Positions 44,646 through 53,678 of a stretch of 64,000 nucleotides of DNA are shown piece by piece. Made by a program: the position numbers and the translations under genes. The stretch is from NCBI RefSeq assembly GCF_050281185.1, contig NZ_JBNNWS010000002.1, positions 124,001-188,000 of the forward strand, written 5' to 3'. The notes beneath the pieces were generated by a model. It was given only the letters and a program-made list of their open reading frames with translations. It was not told the origin of the DNA and searched no databases. The first letter of the stretch is position 1, and each line of letters begins with the position of its first letter. The stretch is from Heyndrickxia sp050281185 (GTDB lineage Bacteria > Bacillota > Bacilli > Bacillales > Bacillaceae_C).

Positions 44646-44807
44646 GGCTCTTTTCTTAAACTTTGTTGCTTTTCAATCGAAAATCTTTATTACAAAGTAG
44701 CAAATCATTTAGCAAGAAGCACTTTTCTAAGAAAAGATGCCCCGAAACCAAACTATACTAGGCTTTTATACATTATACGAAATAGCAACATTCTTACGAA
44801 AACAGCC
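44646..44807. mobile_element. MITE-like element, family D copy (162 bp, AT-rich core)
   Basis: Ends: GGCTCTTTTCTTAAACTTTG, followed by TTGC, and, read inversely, GGCTGTTTTCGTAAGAATG. The core is AT-rich and unrelated to the GC-rich core at 6264 and 40063. It lies between gerB and the Dph6-like gene. Confidence 0.65.
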
Positions 44808-44857
44808 ATATTTAATGTATCTATTGTATCAAATTGTGTGTATGGAAATTTTTCGTT

Positions 44858-45961
44858 TTACACAGATGATTTACTTTTCTGCACTTTGTTTTTAACGGCA
44901 TTGATTAGTAAAAGAAAAAACGGAATGGCAATAAAAAAAGTAAAAAAATAACTTGGTAAATAATATAATAAGAAATCGGATAATTGCTGGAAGCTTTTTG
45001 AAACCCAAAAACTAATGACCATCTGCAAAAATCCTAAAGGAAAAATTAAAACCCTTTCGTCCGTTAATTTCAGCCACTCGGAGGCGGCTTTTGTGACTAT
45101 AAAAAAAAGGACAGTAATCTTAACAAATGTGCCTAATATCCAGATAGCTAAAAGCCCCACTTCTACATGTTCAAAGAAATCTCCCAAACTTATGTAGCGT
45201 ACCGCTGTCAGTAATGGATTTAATGCATAAAAGGAGAAACGTCCTAAATCTAAAAGGACAACAAGATTAACAGCAAATAATGTAAACATAATACCAACAG
45301 CTGTATAAAATCCCCATTTTAATCCATTCGATTCTTTTTTTAAATAAGGAAGCAAAAAGGAAATTAAGAACAACTCACTAAACCATGAAGAAAGCACATA
45401 GGATCCTTTTAAAGATGGAACAATACCATTTTCCATAATTGGTAGTATATTTTTCGGATCCATATAAATTAATAATATGAGAAGAAAGAAAAAAAGTGGA
45501 ATAACGAAAAAAGGAAGTAACATTTGACCTAATCTGCCAATCACCTCTAATCCTCCATGAACAGCATAGGCACTAAAAAGAAGAAAAATCCCCGTTACTA
45601 CCATCATTGGTGTTTGATTAAGAAAAGTCCCTCCGACGAAATCAGAATATTCCCTTATTACAATTCCATTAAAGTGAAGAAAGAATAATAAATAAAAAAA
45701 GCCAATAACTTTACCCAATAATTTCCCAACAATATCCTCAGAATACTGTATGAATGTTTTATCTGGAAAGCTTTTATGTAATTTGAAAGCAATCCAAACG
45801 GCAATAAACCCAATAGTAGATGCCAATATTGCTGAGATCCAAGAATCTTGTTTTGCTATTTGACCTGTTAGTAAAGGTAAATTAATAATACCTGTAGCAA
45901 TAACCGTTGGATACATAATGGCTCCCATTTGAGATGCTGATATCCTTACTTTTTCAGACAT
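44858..45961 (-). CDS. gerAB: Spore germination receptor B subunit (GerAB family)
   Basis: The protein has 367 residues and about ten membrane helices, of the amino acid permease-like GerAB type (QMGAIMYPTVIATGIINLPL at the start, ILPIMENGIVPSLKGSY in the middle). This subunit holds the germinant-binding site in the spore inner membrane. It ends the operon gerAA-gerAC-small D gene-gerAB, an order in which C precedes B. The germinant cannot be read from sequence. Confidence 0.9.
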   Translation of the reverse strand: MSEKVRISASQMGAIMYPTVIATGIINLPLLTGQIAKQDSWISAILASTIGFIAVWIAFKLHKSFPDKTFIQYSEDIVGKLLGKVIGFFYLLFFLHFNGIVIREYSDFVGGTFLNQTPMMVVTGIFLLFSAYAVHGGLEVIGRLGQMLLPFFVIPLFFFLLILLIYMDPKNILPIMENGIVPSLKGSYVLSSWFSELFLISFLLPYLKKESNGLKWGFYTAVGIMFTLFAVNLVVLLDLGRFSFYALNPLLTAVRYISLGDFFEHVEVGLLAIWILGTFVKITVLFFIVTKAASEWLKLTDERVLIFPLGFLQMVISFWVSKSFQQLSDFLLYYLPSYFFTFFIAIPFFLLLINAVKNKVQKSKSSV

Positions 45962-46057
45962 GACTCGTTCACTCCCAGGGATTTTCGAACTAACTCAACA
46001 ACCAACTTCGCTTTTTTCTTCAGTTATATAGTGTTTTAAATTATAAAAGGAAAAACA

Positions 46058-46279
46058 TTATTTCTTTACCAATATCATTGGATATAATTTTTTCACTAAC
46101 TGAGTAGGACCAGGTAAATCAGGCTTAACAACAAGGAGGACTGCAAGACCTAAACTAATCATAGTAAAGATTAGGTAGGCCCATTTTTCCTTTTTCTGTT
46201 TTTGTTTTAAAAATGAAAATTGTATTACTGTGAAAAACAAAACAAATACAATGAGCCCTACAATTTTTGCATAAACCAT
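46058..46279 (-). CDS. Small germinant receptor D subunit candidate
   Basis: The protein has 73 residues with two hydrophobic helices (about 5-22 and 33-50) joined by KQKQKKEKW. It is 22 bases after gerAC and about 100 bases before gerAB in the same direction. GGGAGTG precedes the ATG. Small two-helix D proteins that modulate receptor function are known in GerA-type operons of Bacillus, and position and size fit. Confidence 0.75.
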   Translation of the reverse strand: MVYAKIVGLIVFVLFFTVIQFSFLKQKQKKEKWAYLIFTMISLGLAVLLVVKPDLPGPTQLVKKLYPMILVKK

Positions 46280-46301
46280 TAGCCAGTCACTCCCTTATAA
46301 A

Positions 46302-47444
46302 CTATTCAGATGGGATTGTTAGGAGGCCAGGTCCCGTAATATGTGCATCTACTTCTATATCCAATTGAACATTTTTGAAAACTTCGTCCCAGTGACCTTT
46401 TACTTTTTTCCACTCTTTCGGATATTTACGGTGAAAGGCATCTGCAAAACCAACAATATCTGCATTCAAATCTTTCTGTAATTTAGAATATGCCTTTTGG
46501 ATTCGTTTACGTATATCAGCTTCCATCTCCTTTTCCACTATGTGGAGATTGCGTATATTCATTAAATCAAGTTTTGTCTCATTTTCGATAATTTCTCCCT
46601 CCGCCCTACTTTTCATAATTATTTTCCATTTCCCATCTTTTATAATAGGTATCAATTGAGTAGATGCTTGAAAAGGTGATAAAGTTATCGTTCCTTTTCC
46701 TAACGGATTTTTTACAACTACTTGGCTATCCCTTACCTCATTCTTTATCCACTTCACACCACGTGTTAATGAATCGTCTAAGGTTCCCACCATTTTTCCT
46801 TGTTTTAATACAGCCGTACCATGTATATATGGAATTGTTTCTTGGCTGTTATCATTTGGCTGTACGATATCAACATATGGAATAGCTGAGGAATGTGATG
46901 AACTCAGCTTCATTTCTACAAAATCCTTTAGTGTCACAGACATTAAAACCTTTAATTTTGATAATAAAAATAGAACCCTTCCAGACGTATCTTCCATTGA
47001 TGGTATAACAGAAAGAGCCTGTTTTGCCTCTCCATTACTAATAAATAACATCGCATGTTCACGAGTTTGTGGAGCTCTTATGATAAAATCAATGGCATCT
47101 TTTACTCCATATTTAGCCATTCGTTCCCCAAAAATAAAAACTTTACAATGTCCCCAAAAGATTTTTCGGGATATCTGTTCCTGAAGTTTTGATGCAGCAT
47201 CAGCAACAGTCAATCCTTTCCCTGTTTTTATCAGACTAATATTTGAACTTCCTCCTCCTGCAGATTCCGCGCTGCTCTTTACTGATTTAGGATTTAATAA
47301 TTGAAGAGTTAACTCGATTTCACCCTCATCCGTTAAATCAATCGCAGCACTTAACACGATAGCTAGATTATTTAGTTCCACTTTATTACCACAACCACTT
47401 AATAAAAATAAAATGAGAAAAGAAGATATAAAAAGTTTGTACAT
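46302..47444 (-). CDS. gerAC: Spore germination receptor C subunit, Ger(x)C lipoprotein
   Basis: The protein has 380 residues. A lipoprotein signal ends at LLSGCGNK (Cys at about 18). The Ger(x)C fold follows (LQEQISRKIFWGHCKVFIFG, DFIIRAPQTREHAMLFISNG, then the C-terminal domain with LDLMNIRNLHIVEKEME). It is lipid-anchored on the outer face of the inner spore membrane. ATG 47444 has GGAGGAG upstream; the longer frame from 47495 would put 17 residues before the signal. It starts 19 bases after gerAA. Confidence 0.92.
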   Translation of the reverse strand: MYKLFISSFLILFLLSGCGNKVELNNLAIVLSAAIDLTDEGEIELTLQLLNPKSVKSSAESAGGGSSNISLIKTGKGLTVADAASKLQEQISRKIFWGHCKVFIFGERMAKYGVKDAIDFIIRAPQTREHAMLFISNGEAKQALSVIPSMEDTSGRVLFLLSKLKVLMSVTLKDFVEMKLSSSHSSAIPYVDIVQPNDNSQETIPYIHGTAVLKQGKMVGTLDDSLTRGVKWIKNEVRDSQVVVKNPLGKGTITLSPFQASTQLIPIIKDGKWKIIMKSRAEGEIIENETKLDLMNIRNLHIVEKEMEADIRKRIQKAYSKLQKDLNADIVGFADAFHRKYPKEWKKVKGHWDEVFKNVQLDIEVDAHITGPGLLTIPSE

Positions 47445-47463
47445 ATACTCCTCCTTGTCCCAC

Positions 47464-48999
47464 CTATTCGTTGGTTGGTGGTTTAGGCTTTTCAAAACTG
47501 GATTGCCGATACTTATTATATTTTCCGGTTAAGCGAGGACGTGTATTGAATTTCCAAAATGGTGCACGAACAACTGTATCCTTCAATTGATCTAAGTGTA
47601 CAGGTGCTAATGTAGATAAATATGGAACACCAAAGGAGCGAAGTTTACAGAGATGAACTACAATTCCACACATACCAAGCATTATTCCAAGGATCCCTAA
47701 TGTCCCAGCTAGAATCATGATTGGAAAGCGTAAAATACGAATAGCAAATCCTAAATTATACCGAGGTGTCATAAATGATGCGATCCCAGTTACAGATACA
47801 ACAATGACCATTGCTGGTGATACAATCCCTGCTTGAACAGCAGCCTGCCCGATGACAAGTGCTCCGACAATACTAACGGCTGATCCAATTTGTTTCGGAA
47901 GTCTTAAACCTGCTTCTCTTAATGCCTCGAAAGTGATTTCCATCAGAATTGCTTCAACTAGTGATGGAAAAGGAACCATTTCTCTAGCTGATGCCATTGA
48001 TATTAACAAAACCGTAGGCACCATTTCTTGATGAAACGTAACTAGGGCTACATATAAAGAAGGGAGCAACAAAGATATGAACAAAAACGGGAATCGAAGC
48101 CATCGAATCATCGTGCTAATAAAATATCGTTGATAATAATCCTCTGCCGATTGCAGAAAAGAGAATATCGTGGCAGGCATGATTAAAGAAAAAGGTGTAC
48201 CGTCAACTAAGATTGCTGCTCTCCCTTCAAGTAAATTGGCAACAACTGTATCTGGTCTTTCCGTTGAAAGCAACTGCGGAAAAGGTGAATTCGGATTATC
48301 TTCAATTAATTCCTCGATATAGCTGCTTTCAAGTATTCCATCAATATCAATCCCTTGAATTCGCTGCTTAACTTCATTAATTAACTTGGAATTTGCCACC
48401 CCTTCAATATAGACAACAACGACTGTTGATTGAGTATATTTCCCAACAGTCATCTGCTGCATTTTTAATTGTGAACTACGAACTTTTCTACGTAATAAAG
48501 AAGTATTAACCGAAATAACTTCTGTAAATCCTTCACGCGGACCACGAATGACTGATTCACCGACAGGTTCCTCTACATTACGAATTTCCGGTTTCACAAG
48601 CCCTAACGATAAGGCTTCCTTTTCTCCATCTACTATTAACAATGGTTGACCCAAACTAATTGTTTGAATACAATCAGCATAGGTTTTATTCTTTTTTACT
48701 TCCGAGACAGAAATCATTGGATATTGATGATCCGTTATTCCCTTTGCTAATAATAGTGGTTTGATGACATTTTCATTGATTTCTTCTGTATCCGACAGCC
48801 CCTGTATATAAATGATTACAGCATTTTTCTGTTCATTCGTTTCAAAACAGTGAAAAACAACATCGAAACAATCTTTATAAGCATTTTGAAAAAATTGGAG
48901 ATCCTCTGTGAATATCCCCTTTATTTGTTCTGTTTGTTCAGCACTGACTTCTTCCAACTGTTTCATCATCTTTTCTTGACGGCGTCGAAAAAGATTCAT
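47464..48999 (-). CDS. gerAA: Spore germination receptor A subunit (GerAA family)
   Basis: The protein has about 511 residues. The cytosolic N-terminal domain (about 1-280) leads into five or six membrane helices; TVLLISMASAREMVPFPSLV and EALREAGLRLPKQIGSAVSI are the most conserved GerAA segments. The Pro/Arg-rich end (KFNTRPRLTGKYNKYR) is typical. It forms part of the pentameric ion channel assembly of the receptor. The start is uncertain: ATG 48999 with GGGTGG about 12 bases upstream, or GTG 49014. It is the first gene of the operon, presumably read by sigma G in the forespore. Confidence 0.9.
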   Translation of the reverse strand: MNLFRRRQEKMMKQLEEVSAEQTEQIKGIFTEDLQFFQNAYKDCFDVVFHCFETNEQKNAVIIYIQGLSDTEEINENVIKPLLLAKGITDHQYPMISVSEVKKNKTYADCIQTISLGQPLLIVDGEKEALSLGLVKPEIRNVEEPVGESVIRGPREGFTEVISVNTSLLRRKVRSSQLKMQQMTVGKYTQSTVVVVYIEGVANSKLINEVKQRIQGIDIDGILESSYIEELIEDNPNSPFPQLLSTERPDTVVANLLEGRAAILVDGTPFSLIMPATIFSFLQSAEDYYQRYFISTMIRWLRFPFLFISLLLPSLYVALVTFHQEMVPTVLLISMASAREMVPFPSLVEAILMEITFEALREAGLRLPKQIGSAVSIVGALVIGQAAVQAGIVSPAMVIVVSVTGIASFMTPRYNLGFAIRILRFPIMILAGTLGILGIMLGMCGIVVHLCKLRSFGVPYLSTLAPVHLDQLKDTVVRAPFWKFNTRPRLTGKYNKYRQSSFEKPKPPTNE

Positions 49000-49116
49000 A
49001 AAAAAATTAGCCACCCAACATTTACATTATTTCTCTCATTTTACATATTTATATTGTGCATTAAATTTTTTACCATACATCATTTTCAAAAATAAAATCT
49101 CTTCAATTTATGAAAG

Positions 49117-49228
49117 ATTTGTTAAACAATGTTGTTTCAAATAAAACCCTGTATGGTATGTGTTCAGCTAGTTTTACATCGTAAAGAAATCGCTTCACAC
49201 ATACCATACAGGTCATTTATCAACAATA
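49117..49228. repeat. Hairpin repeat, family B
   Basis: Left flank GATTTGTTAAACAATGTTG, then stem CCTGTATGGTATGTG with CACACATACCATACAGG (49148-49212). The loop TTCAGCTAGTTTTACATCG is shared with the 43843 copy and AAAGAAATCGCTTCAC is shared with the 308 copy (inverted). It lies between the gerA operon promoter side and the histidine kinase terminator. Confidence 0.75.
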
Positions 49229-49252
49229 ACCATACAAATCCTCTTAAAAAAA

Positions 49253-49279
49253 AAATTGCCTATTCAATATAGGCAATTT
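49253..49279 (-). terminator. Terminator overlapping the kinase stop codon
   Basis: AAATTGCCTAT pairs with ATAGGCAATTT; nine Ts follow on the minus strand. The upstream arm lies inside the last codons of the histidine kinase gene. Confidence 0.85.
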
Positions 49280-50375
49280 GATTTAAAGGTAGTGTAATGG
49301 TAAAGTTCGTTTCGCATTCATTACTTGTCACTTCAATATAACCACCATGCTGGTCCACGATGCTTTTCGTAATGGCAAGACCCAGTCCTGAACCACCTGT
49401 GTCCAAGGAACGAGATTTCTCCACACGATAAAATCGGTCAAAAATATGCGGGAGGTCGACAGACGAAATAGGTTTTCCATAGTTTATTACTTCAACAACG
49501 GCAAACTCCTCTAGTCTTTTGGCCTTTATCAAAATTTTCTTCCCTTCCTTACCGTACTTCATCCCGTTTGATATTAAGTTTTCAAATATCCTCACCAGTT
49601 TATCCGCATCGGCTTTAATCATAATGTTGTCATCAGCTGTAACAATATTTGCTTCCATACCCGCCTCCTCAAGAAGCGGAATAAACTGAGCAGTTATTTG
49701 TGACAATAACTGAATTAAATCTATTTCCGTCTTTTCTAAGCGCAGTGAACCAAAATTTACTCGAGTATACTCAAATAAATCACTGACCATCCTTTCAAGA
49801 TTGATGGCTTTCTCATAAGCAATATTTACGTAATAGCGAAGCTCTACCTCATCTTTATATCGATCCTCTTCAATTAAACGTAAATAACCCATAATAGATG
49901 TAAGAGGTGTACGTAAATCATGTGAAACATTAGTAATCAATTCATTTTTCGCTTGAACCGCTTGACGTTCTTCTTGTAAAGAATGATGCAATTTCTCGGA
50001 AATCCGATTAATGTTACTGGCCATTTCTCCTAATTCATTATTCGTATAAACAGGGACTTGGAAATCAAATTCTCCCTCGGATATTTTTTTCGTACCCATT
50101 AATACTTTATTAAAGTCCTTTCCCCATCCTCTACTTAGGATCAGCACAAATAATATGAATATGAGAAAAAAGATGAAGATCGCTAGATAAGTATAGCCAA
50201 ATCTTTGATCGAAACGGTATAAGCTATATAAAAATCGATAAGGAATCACAGACATATTTTTCAAAATATATAAAATAACAAAAAGGATAGCTGACACGAT
50301 GACAGATAAAACCAAACTGCTTACAATTAGCATTATAATCTTGATTTGTATTTGATTAACAAACCTATTCCTCAA
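49260..50375 (-). CDS. Sensor histidine kinase, VanS-like
   Basis: The protein has 371 residues. Two membrane helices (about 13-38 and 61-81) flank a short loop. HAMP follows to about 135, then the H-box ITNVSHDLRTPLTS with His152, then NLISNGMKYG, and GGSGLGL in the ATPase domain. VSDLFEYTRVNFGSLRLEKT is typical of the VanS-like kinases of Bacillus. It starts at TTG 50375 and overlaps the regulator by 11 bases. No van or other target genes are adjacent. Confidence 0.9.
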   Translation of the reverse strand: MRNRFVNQIQIKIIMLIVSSLVLSVIVSAILFVILYILKNMSVIPYRFLYSLYRFDQRFGYTYLAIFIFFLIFILFVLILSRGWGKDFNKVLMGTKKISEGEFDFQVPVYTNNELGEMASNINRISEKLHHSLQEERQAVQAKNELITNVSHDLRTPLTSIMGYLRLIEEDRYKDEVELRYYVNIAYEKAINLERMVSDLFEYTRVNFGSLRLEKTEIDLIQLLSQITAQFIPLLEEAGMEANIVTADDNIMIKADADKLVRIFENLISNGMKYGKEGKKILIKAKRLEEFAVVEVINYGKPISSVDLPHIFDRFYRVEKSRSLDTGGSGLGLAITKSIVDQHGGYIEVTSNECETNFTITLPLNQIAYIE

Positions 50376-51054
50376 TCTTGTAACCTACCCCCCATACAGT
50401 TTTGATTAGCTTATATCCTAACTCCTTCTCCAATTTGTCACGGAGATGACTAATATGAACCATTACCGTATTATTTGAGGCAAAATATTTTTCCTCCCAC
50501 ACCCGCTCGAATATTTCCTCCGTGCTGAAAACCCGTCCGCGATTATTCGCAAGTAAATGTAAGATATCAAATTCCTTTGCTGTCAGCGAAATGGCTTGTC
50601 CGTTATTTAATACTTGATGTGAGGTACGATTTATTTCAAGTGAATGAATGCGGATGATTTCATTTTCATTTGGTTGTGACTCCAGCTTATATTGATAAGA
50701 TCTTCTGAGTAGAGATTTTACTCTCGCAATTAACTCTAGCGGGTTAAATGGCTTGATCATATAATCATCTGCACCTGTCATTAGCCCAAACACCTTATCC
50801 ATATCTTCACCTTTCGCACTCAGCATAATGATAGGCACTTGATTCTTCTCCCTAATTTTTCGACATAATTCTATTCCGTCCATTTCAGGCATCATGATAT
50901 CCATAATTATTAAATTAACTTGCTCATTGTCCATCAATGATAGTGCTTCCACACCATTATTCGCTTTTAACACGTGAAAGCCATCATTTTGCAAATAGAT
51001 AGTAATTAAGTTTACAATCTCCCTATCATCATCAACAACTAAAATGTTTTTCAT
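50365..51054 (-). CDS. OmpR-family response regulator, VanR-like
   Basis: The protein has 229 residues. The receiver has DDD at 8-10, phospho-acceptor Asp52, and Lys in DDYMIKPFNP. The winged helix ends with RVWEEKYFASNNTVMVHISH and TVWGVGYKIE. The ATG has GGAGA upstream. With the kinase it forms a complete two-component system. Confidence 0.92.
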   Translation of the reverse strand: MKNILVVDDDREIVNLITIYLQNDGFHVLKANNGVEALSLMDNEQVNLIIMDIMMPEMDGIELCRKIREKNQVPIIMLSAKGEDMDKVFGLMTGADDYMIKPFNPLELIARVKSLLRRSYQYKLESQPNENEIIRIHSLEINRTSHQVLNNGQAISLTAKEFDILHLLANNRGRVFSTEEIFERVWEEKYFASNNTVMVHISHLRDKLEKELGYKLIKTVWGVGYKIEE

Positions 51055-51218
51055 ATTATTTCTCCATTCATGCTAATAGATATATCCTTTATGAAAAATT
51101 CCTTATATAAAAGTCTACCAATTCTATTCAAAAATACAATTTTTTTCGAAGGGATTTAATCGTTTCAGCGCAGGAAAAATTTAGGGTCAGCTGATTTGCT
51201 TTAGTGATCGTTGAAAAA

Positions 51219-51246
51219 ACTCCGCTGCAAACATTTACAGCGGAGT
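51219..51246 (-). terminator. Terminator of the DinB gene
   Basis: ACTCCGCTG pairs with CAGCGGAGT; TTTTTTC follows on the minus strand. It is 9 bases after the stop of the gene at 51255. Confidence 0.85.
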
Positions 51247-51254
51247 ACTTGTTA

Positions 51255-51743
51255 TTAATAAAGATCGAACATATTCACTTCTTTTCCAAGTTCCTTTAAA
51301 TAATTAAAAAGTTGGCCACGATGATGGAAGGCATGTGTGGTCGTTTCAATGAGCCATTTCGCTTGGGTATGACCTTCCATATCAGCTGGAAAATAAAAAG
51401 GCTTCGTTACTTTTTCAAGGAACTCCTTTTCCGAAAGTGATTGATAATAGGATTTAAACTCTGTAAATCCTTTTTCCATCACTTCGCCAAGTTCCTCAGT
51501 ATTAGTTGAATATAATTCTTTTTCTAATTGTCGTATTTCCTCTTCTGTCTTTTCTTGCGCTATAGCCAGGTCAACTGAAGGAATTTGAACTAAATGGTTG
51601 ACCTGTTCTAACAATGTACGCATTTTTTCAGTCGGTTGATAAGGAAAATCTTCCTCAGAAACTTTCTTTAATAGCTCTTTAGTCGTTCGTACAGCTATAT
51701 ACAGTTCAGAAAATAATAGCTCTTGCATCTTTGCGATACTCAT
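51255..51743 (-). CDS. DinB-family four-helix protein
   Basis: The protein has 162 residues. The end has TTHAFHHRGQLFNYLKELGK, the C-terminal histidine pair of the DinB metal site, and LEQVNHLVQIPS supplies the first His. The DinB/YfiT fold includes metal-dependent thiol transferases, but substrate here is unknown. ATG 51743 has AGGAG upstream. Confidence 0.82.
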   Translation of the reverse strand: MSIAKMQELLFSELYIAVRTTKELLKKVSEEDFPYQPTEKMRTLLEQVNHLVQIPSVDLAIAQEKTEEEIRQLEKELYSTNTEELGEVMEKGFTEFKSYYQSLSEKEFLEKVTKPFYFPADMEGHTQAKWLIETTTHAFHHRGQLFNYLKELGKEVNMFDLY

Positions 51744-51816
51744 TGATCCACACTCCTTTTCCACTACTTCCCTATTAAAATTCTTTGCTTTATTAAAAAC
51801 TCCTTCTAAAGGATAA

Positions 51817-51848
51817 AAAAAGCCTGAAATCCATTGATTCAGGCTTTT
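51817..51848. terminator. Bidirectional terminator
   Basis: AAAAGCCTGAA pairs with TTCAGGCTTTT, flanked by A and T tracts. It ends the DedA gene. Confidence 0.85.
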
Positions 51849-51854
51849 AAAAAT

Positions 51855-52448
51855 TTATTTTTTCCGATTTTTTAACAACTTAAATATGATATATAACACG
51901 ATTAAGCCTATTGCAACAATCATAGCAGGCTGAACATATGGTTTTGCAAATTCATTTACTTGATTCCAGTTTGATGCTAGTTTATCTCCAAGGTAAACGA
52001 ATAAAATTGACCATGGAATGATAGCTAATGTAGTGTATAATGTGAATTTTTTTAACGACATTTTCGTTATGCCTGCCGGGATCGAAATAGCATGGCGAAC
52101 AACTGGAATGAAACGTGCTCCAAATATAACACCTGTTCCATATTTATTAAACCAATCCTCAGCAATATCTATATGCTTCTCATGAATAAAGATATATTTT
52201 CCGAATTTTTTCAAAAATGGTCTACCACCATATGCTCCAATCCAATATATGAAAAGTTGAGCAATGGTTCCACCAATTACTCCTGCAATCACAGCTCCGA
52301 CAAAGCTAATATGACCTTGTGAAACGAGGTAACCGGCATATGCTAACACGATTTCGCTCGGAATAATTTCGATCATTAATCCTATAGCAACCCCAAAATA
52401 TCCGAGGTCAGTCAAGAAATTTAATATTGATTGAATAAAATCGCTCAT
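51855..52448 (-). CDS. DedA-family membrane protein
   Basis: The protein has 197 residues and four or five membrane helices. Family marks are EIIPSEIVLAYAGYLVSQG, GTIAQLFIYWIGAYGGRPFL and FGARFIPVVRHAISIPAGI, including the conserved Arg residues of the DedA amphipathic region. Members flip undecaprenyl phosphate or phosphatidylethanolamine across the membrane. ATG 52448 has GGAGG upstream. It is monocistronic. Confidence 0.9.
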   Translation of the reverse strand: MSDFIQSILNFLTDLGYFGVAIGLMIEIIPSEIVLAYAGYLVSQGHISFVGAVIAGVIGGTIAQLFIYWIGAYGGRPFLKKFGKYIFIHEKHIDIAEDWFNKYGTGVIFGARFIPVVRHAISIPAGITKMSLKKFTLYTTLAIIPWSILFVYLGDKLASNWNQVNEFAKPYVQPAMIVAIGLIVLYIIFKLLKNRKK

Positions 52449-52593
52449 AACAGCCTCCAATAGAAAATACATACACCACTTCCTATATTAAAAGTTAATA
52501 TAGGGCCATAAATAGTATAGCGTATAATTATGACATTTGCTTTAATTTGTATTAACTTTACAAGACTGTCACAAATTGAAGTTCACATTACTA

Positions 52594-52619
52594 AAAGCTA
52601 GAGTGTTGGCTCTAGCTTT
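52594..52619 (-). terminator. Terminator of cidR
   Basis: AAAGCTAGAG pairs with CTCTAGCTTT; the stem directly follows the stop of the LysR gene. Confidence 0.75.
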
Positions 52620-53516
52620 CTAATTTTTTATTTTCCTGTTCATAAACATTTGTGTAAAGCGAATCCATTCTCTAGCAGCAAATGATAGATAGCGATCCTT
52701 TCTCCAAATAATCCCTAAATGCCAAGGGATAATCGGTTCGACAAGCGGTATTATTGAAACTTTTTCCTGATTCACTTGTCTGCAAACCGTTTCAGGAAGG
52801 AGAGCGATTCCAAGTTCAGCTATGACCATTTCACTAATAAAATCCCATTGAGAGCTTTCATAAATGATATTTGGATGAAATCCAGCCCGGACACATTCGG
52901 TAATAATTCGATCATGTAAAGTAAAATCCTTTCGAAACAAAATAAAAGACTCCAGCTCCAATTCTGAAAGCTTCACTTCATCTTTTTTACTAAGAGGATG
53001 ATCTAGATGTGTCAGGAGCATAAGCTTTTCATTTACAAATGAAAAAGTATGAAACAGCTTTTCATTAGTAGGTAAAACAACAACTCCTAAATCTAGCGTC
53101 CCATTTCCAACATCTCTTTCTACTTTTTTTGCTCCATCTTCTACTAGCTGAACCGTAATATTTGGATATTGCTTATGAAATTCATGAATCACCTTTGGAA
53201 AAAAACGAGATCCAACCATAGGGGGCAAACCAATTTGTATATTCCCAGTTTTCAATTGCATTAGATCATCTAATTCCGATGATAGATTTTGAAATGATTT
53301 GATGATATTCTGTGCCTGAACAAAAATAATTTCCCCTGCGTCTGTCAGCTTGATTTGTTTTCCTGTTCGATCAAATAGGACAACTCCAAGCTCCTCTTCA
53401 ATACTTTTCACCATTTTACTGATCGTTGGCTGTGATACATATAACATTTGAGCAGCCTTTGTGAAGTTTCCTTCCGTAGCAACTGCCACAAAATACTTTA
53501 AATGCTGAATGTCCAA
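52620..53516 (-). CDS. cidR: LysR-family regulator (CidR/YwbI type)
   Basis: The protein has 298 residues. The N-terminal helix-turn-helix is MDIQHLKYFVAVATEGNFTK, then LYVSQPTISKMVKSIEEELG. The effector domain follows. It is divergent from a cidA/cidB-like pair, the arrangement of B. subtilis ywbI-ywbHG and B. anthracis cidR. CidR activates cidAB in response to acetate or carbon overflow in related bacteria. The start is TTG 53516; GAGG lies somewhat far upstream. Confidence 0.85.
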   Translation of the reverse strand: MDIQHLKYFVAVATEGNFTKAAQMLYVSQPTISKMVKSIEEELGVVLFDRTGKQIKLTDAGEIIFVQAQNIIKSFQNLSSELDDLMQLKTGNIQIGLPPMVGSRFFPKVIHEFHKQYPNITVQLVEDGAKKVERDVGNGTLDLGVVVLPTNEKLFHTFSFVNEKLMLLTHLDHPLSKKDEVKLSELELESFILFRKDFTLHDRIITECVRAGFHPNIIYESSQWDFISEMVIAELGIALLPETVCRQVNQEKVSIIPLVEPIIPWHLGIIWRKDRYLSFAAREWIRFTQMFMNRKIKN

Positions 53517-53678
53517 TTTTATATCACATCCTCTATAACTTTTTGGAATGATTATTATTCATTATATTCATTTTACCTATACACGATCCCGCTGTACACT
53601 TAATGAAGTGAACTTAAGAAGAGTTCATCATAAGAAAGTGCGGAGCATCGAGAAGATAGACATAGAAAGGTGACAGGA

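Noticed and set aside
49021..49100. Sigma G promoter for the gerA operon
   Set aside because: GTATG and CACAATA are present, but the spacing is about 15 bases instead of 17-18, so I do not claim it.
49260..51054. Vancomycin resistance locus
   Set aside because: Only VanRS-like sensor and regulator genes are present; no ligase or dehydrogenase genes of a van cluster lie nearby.
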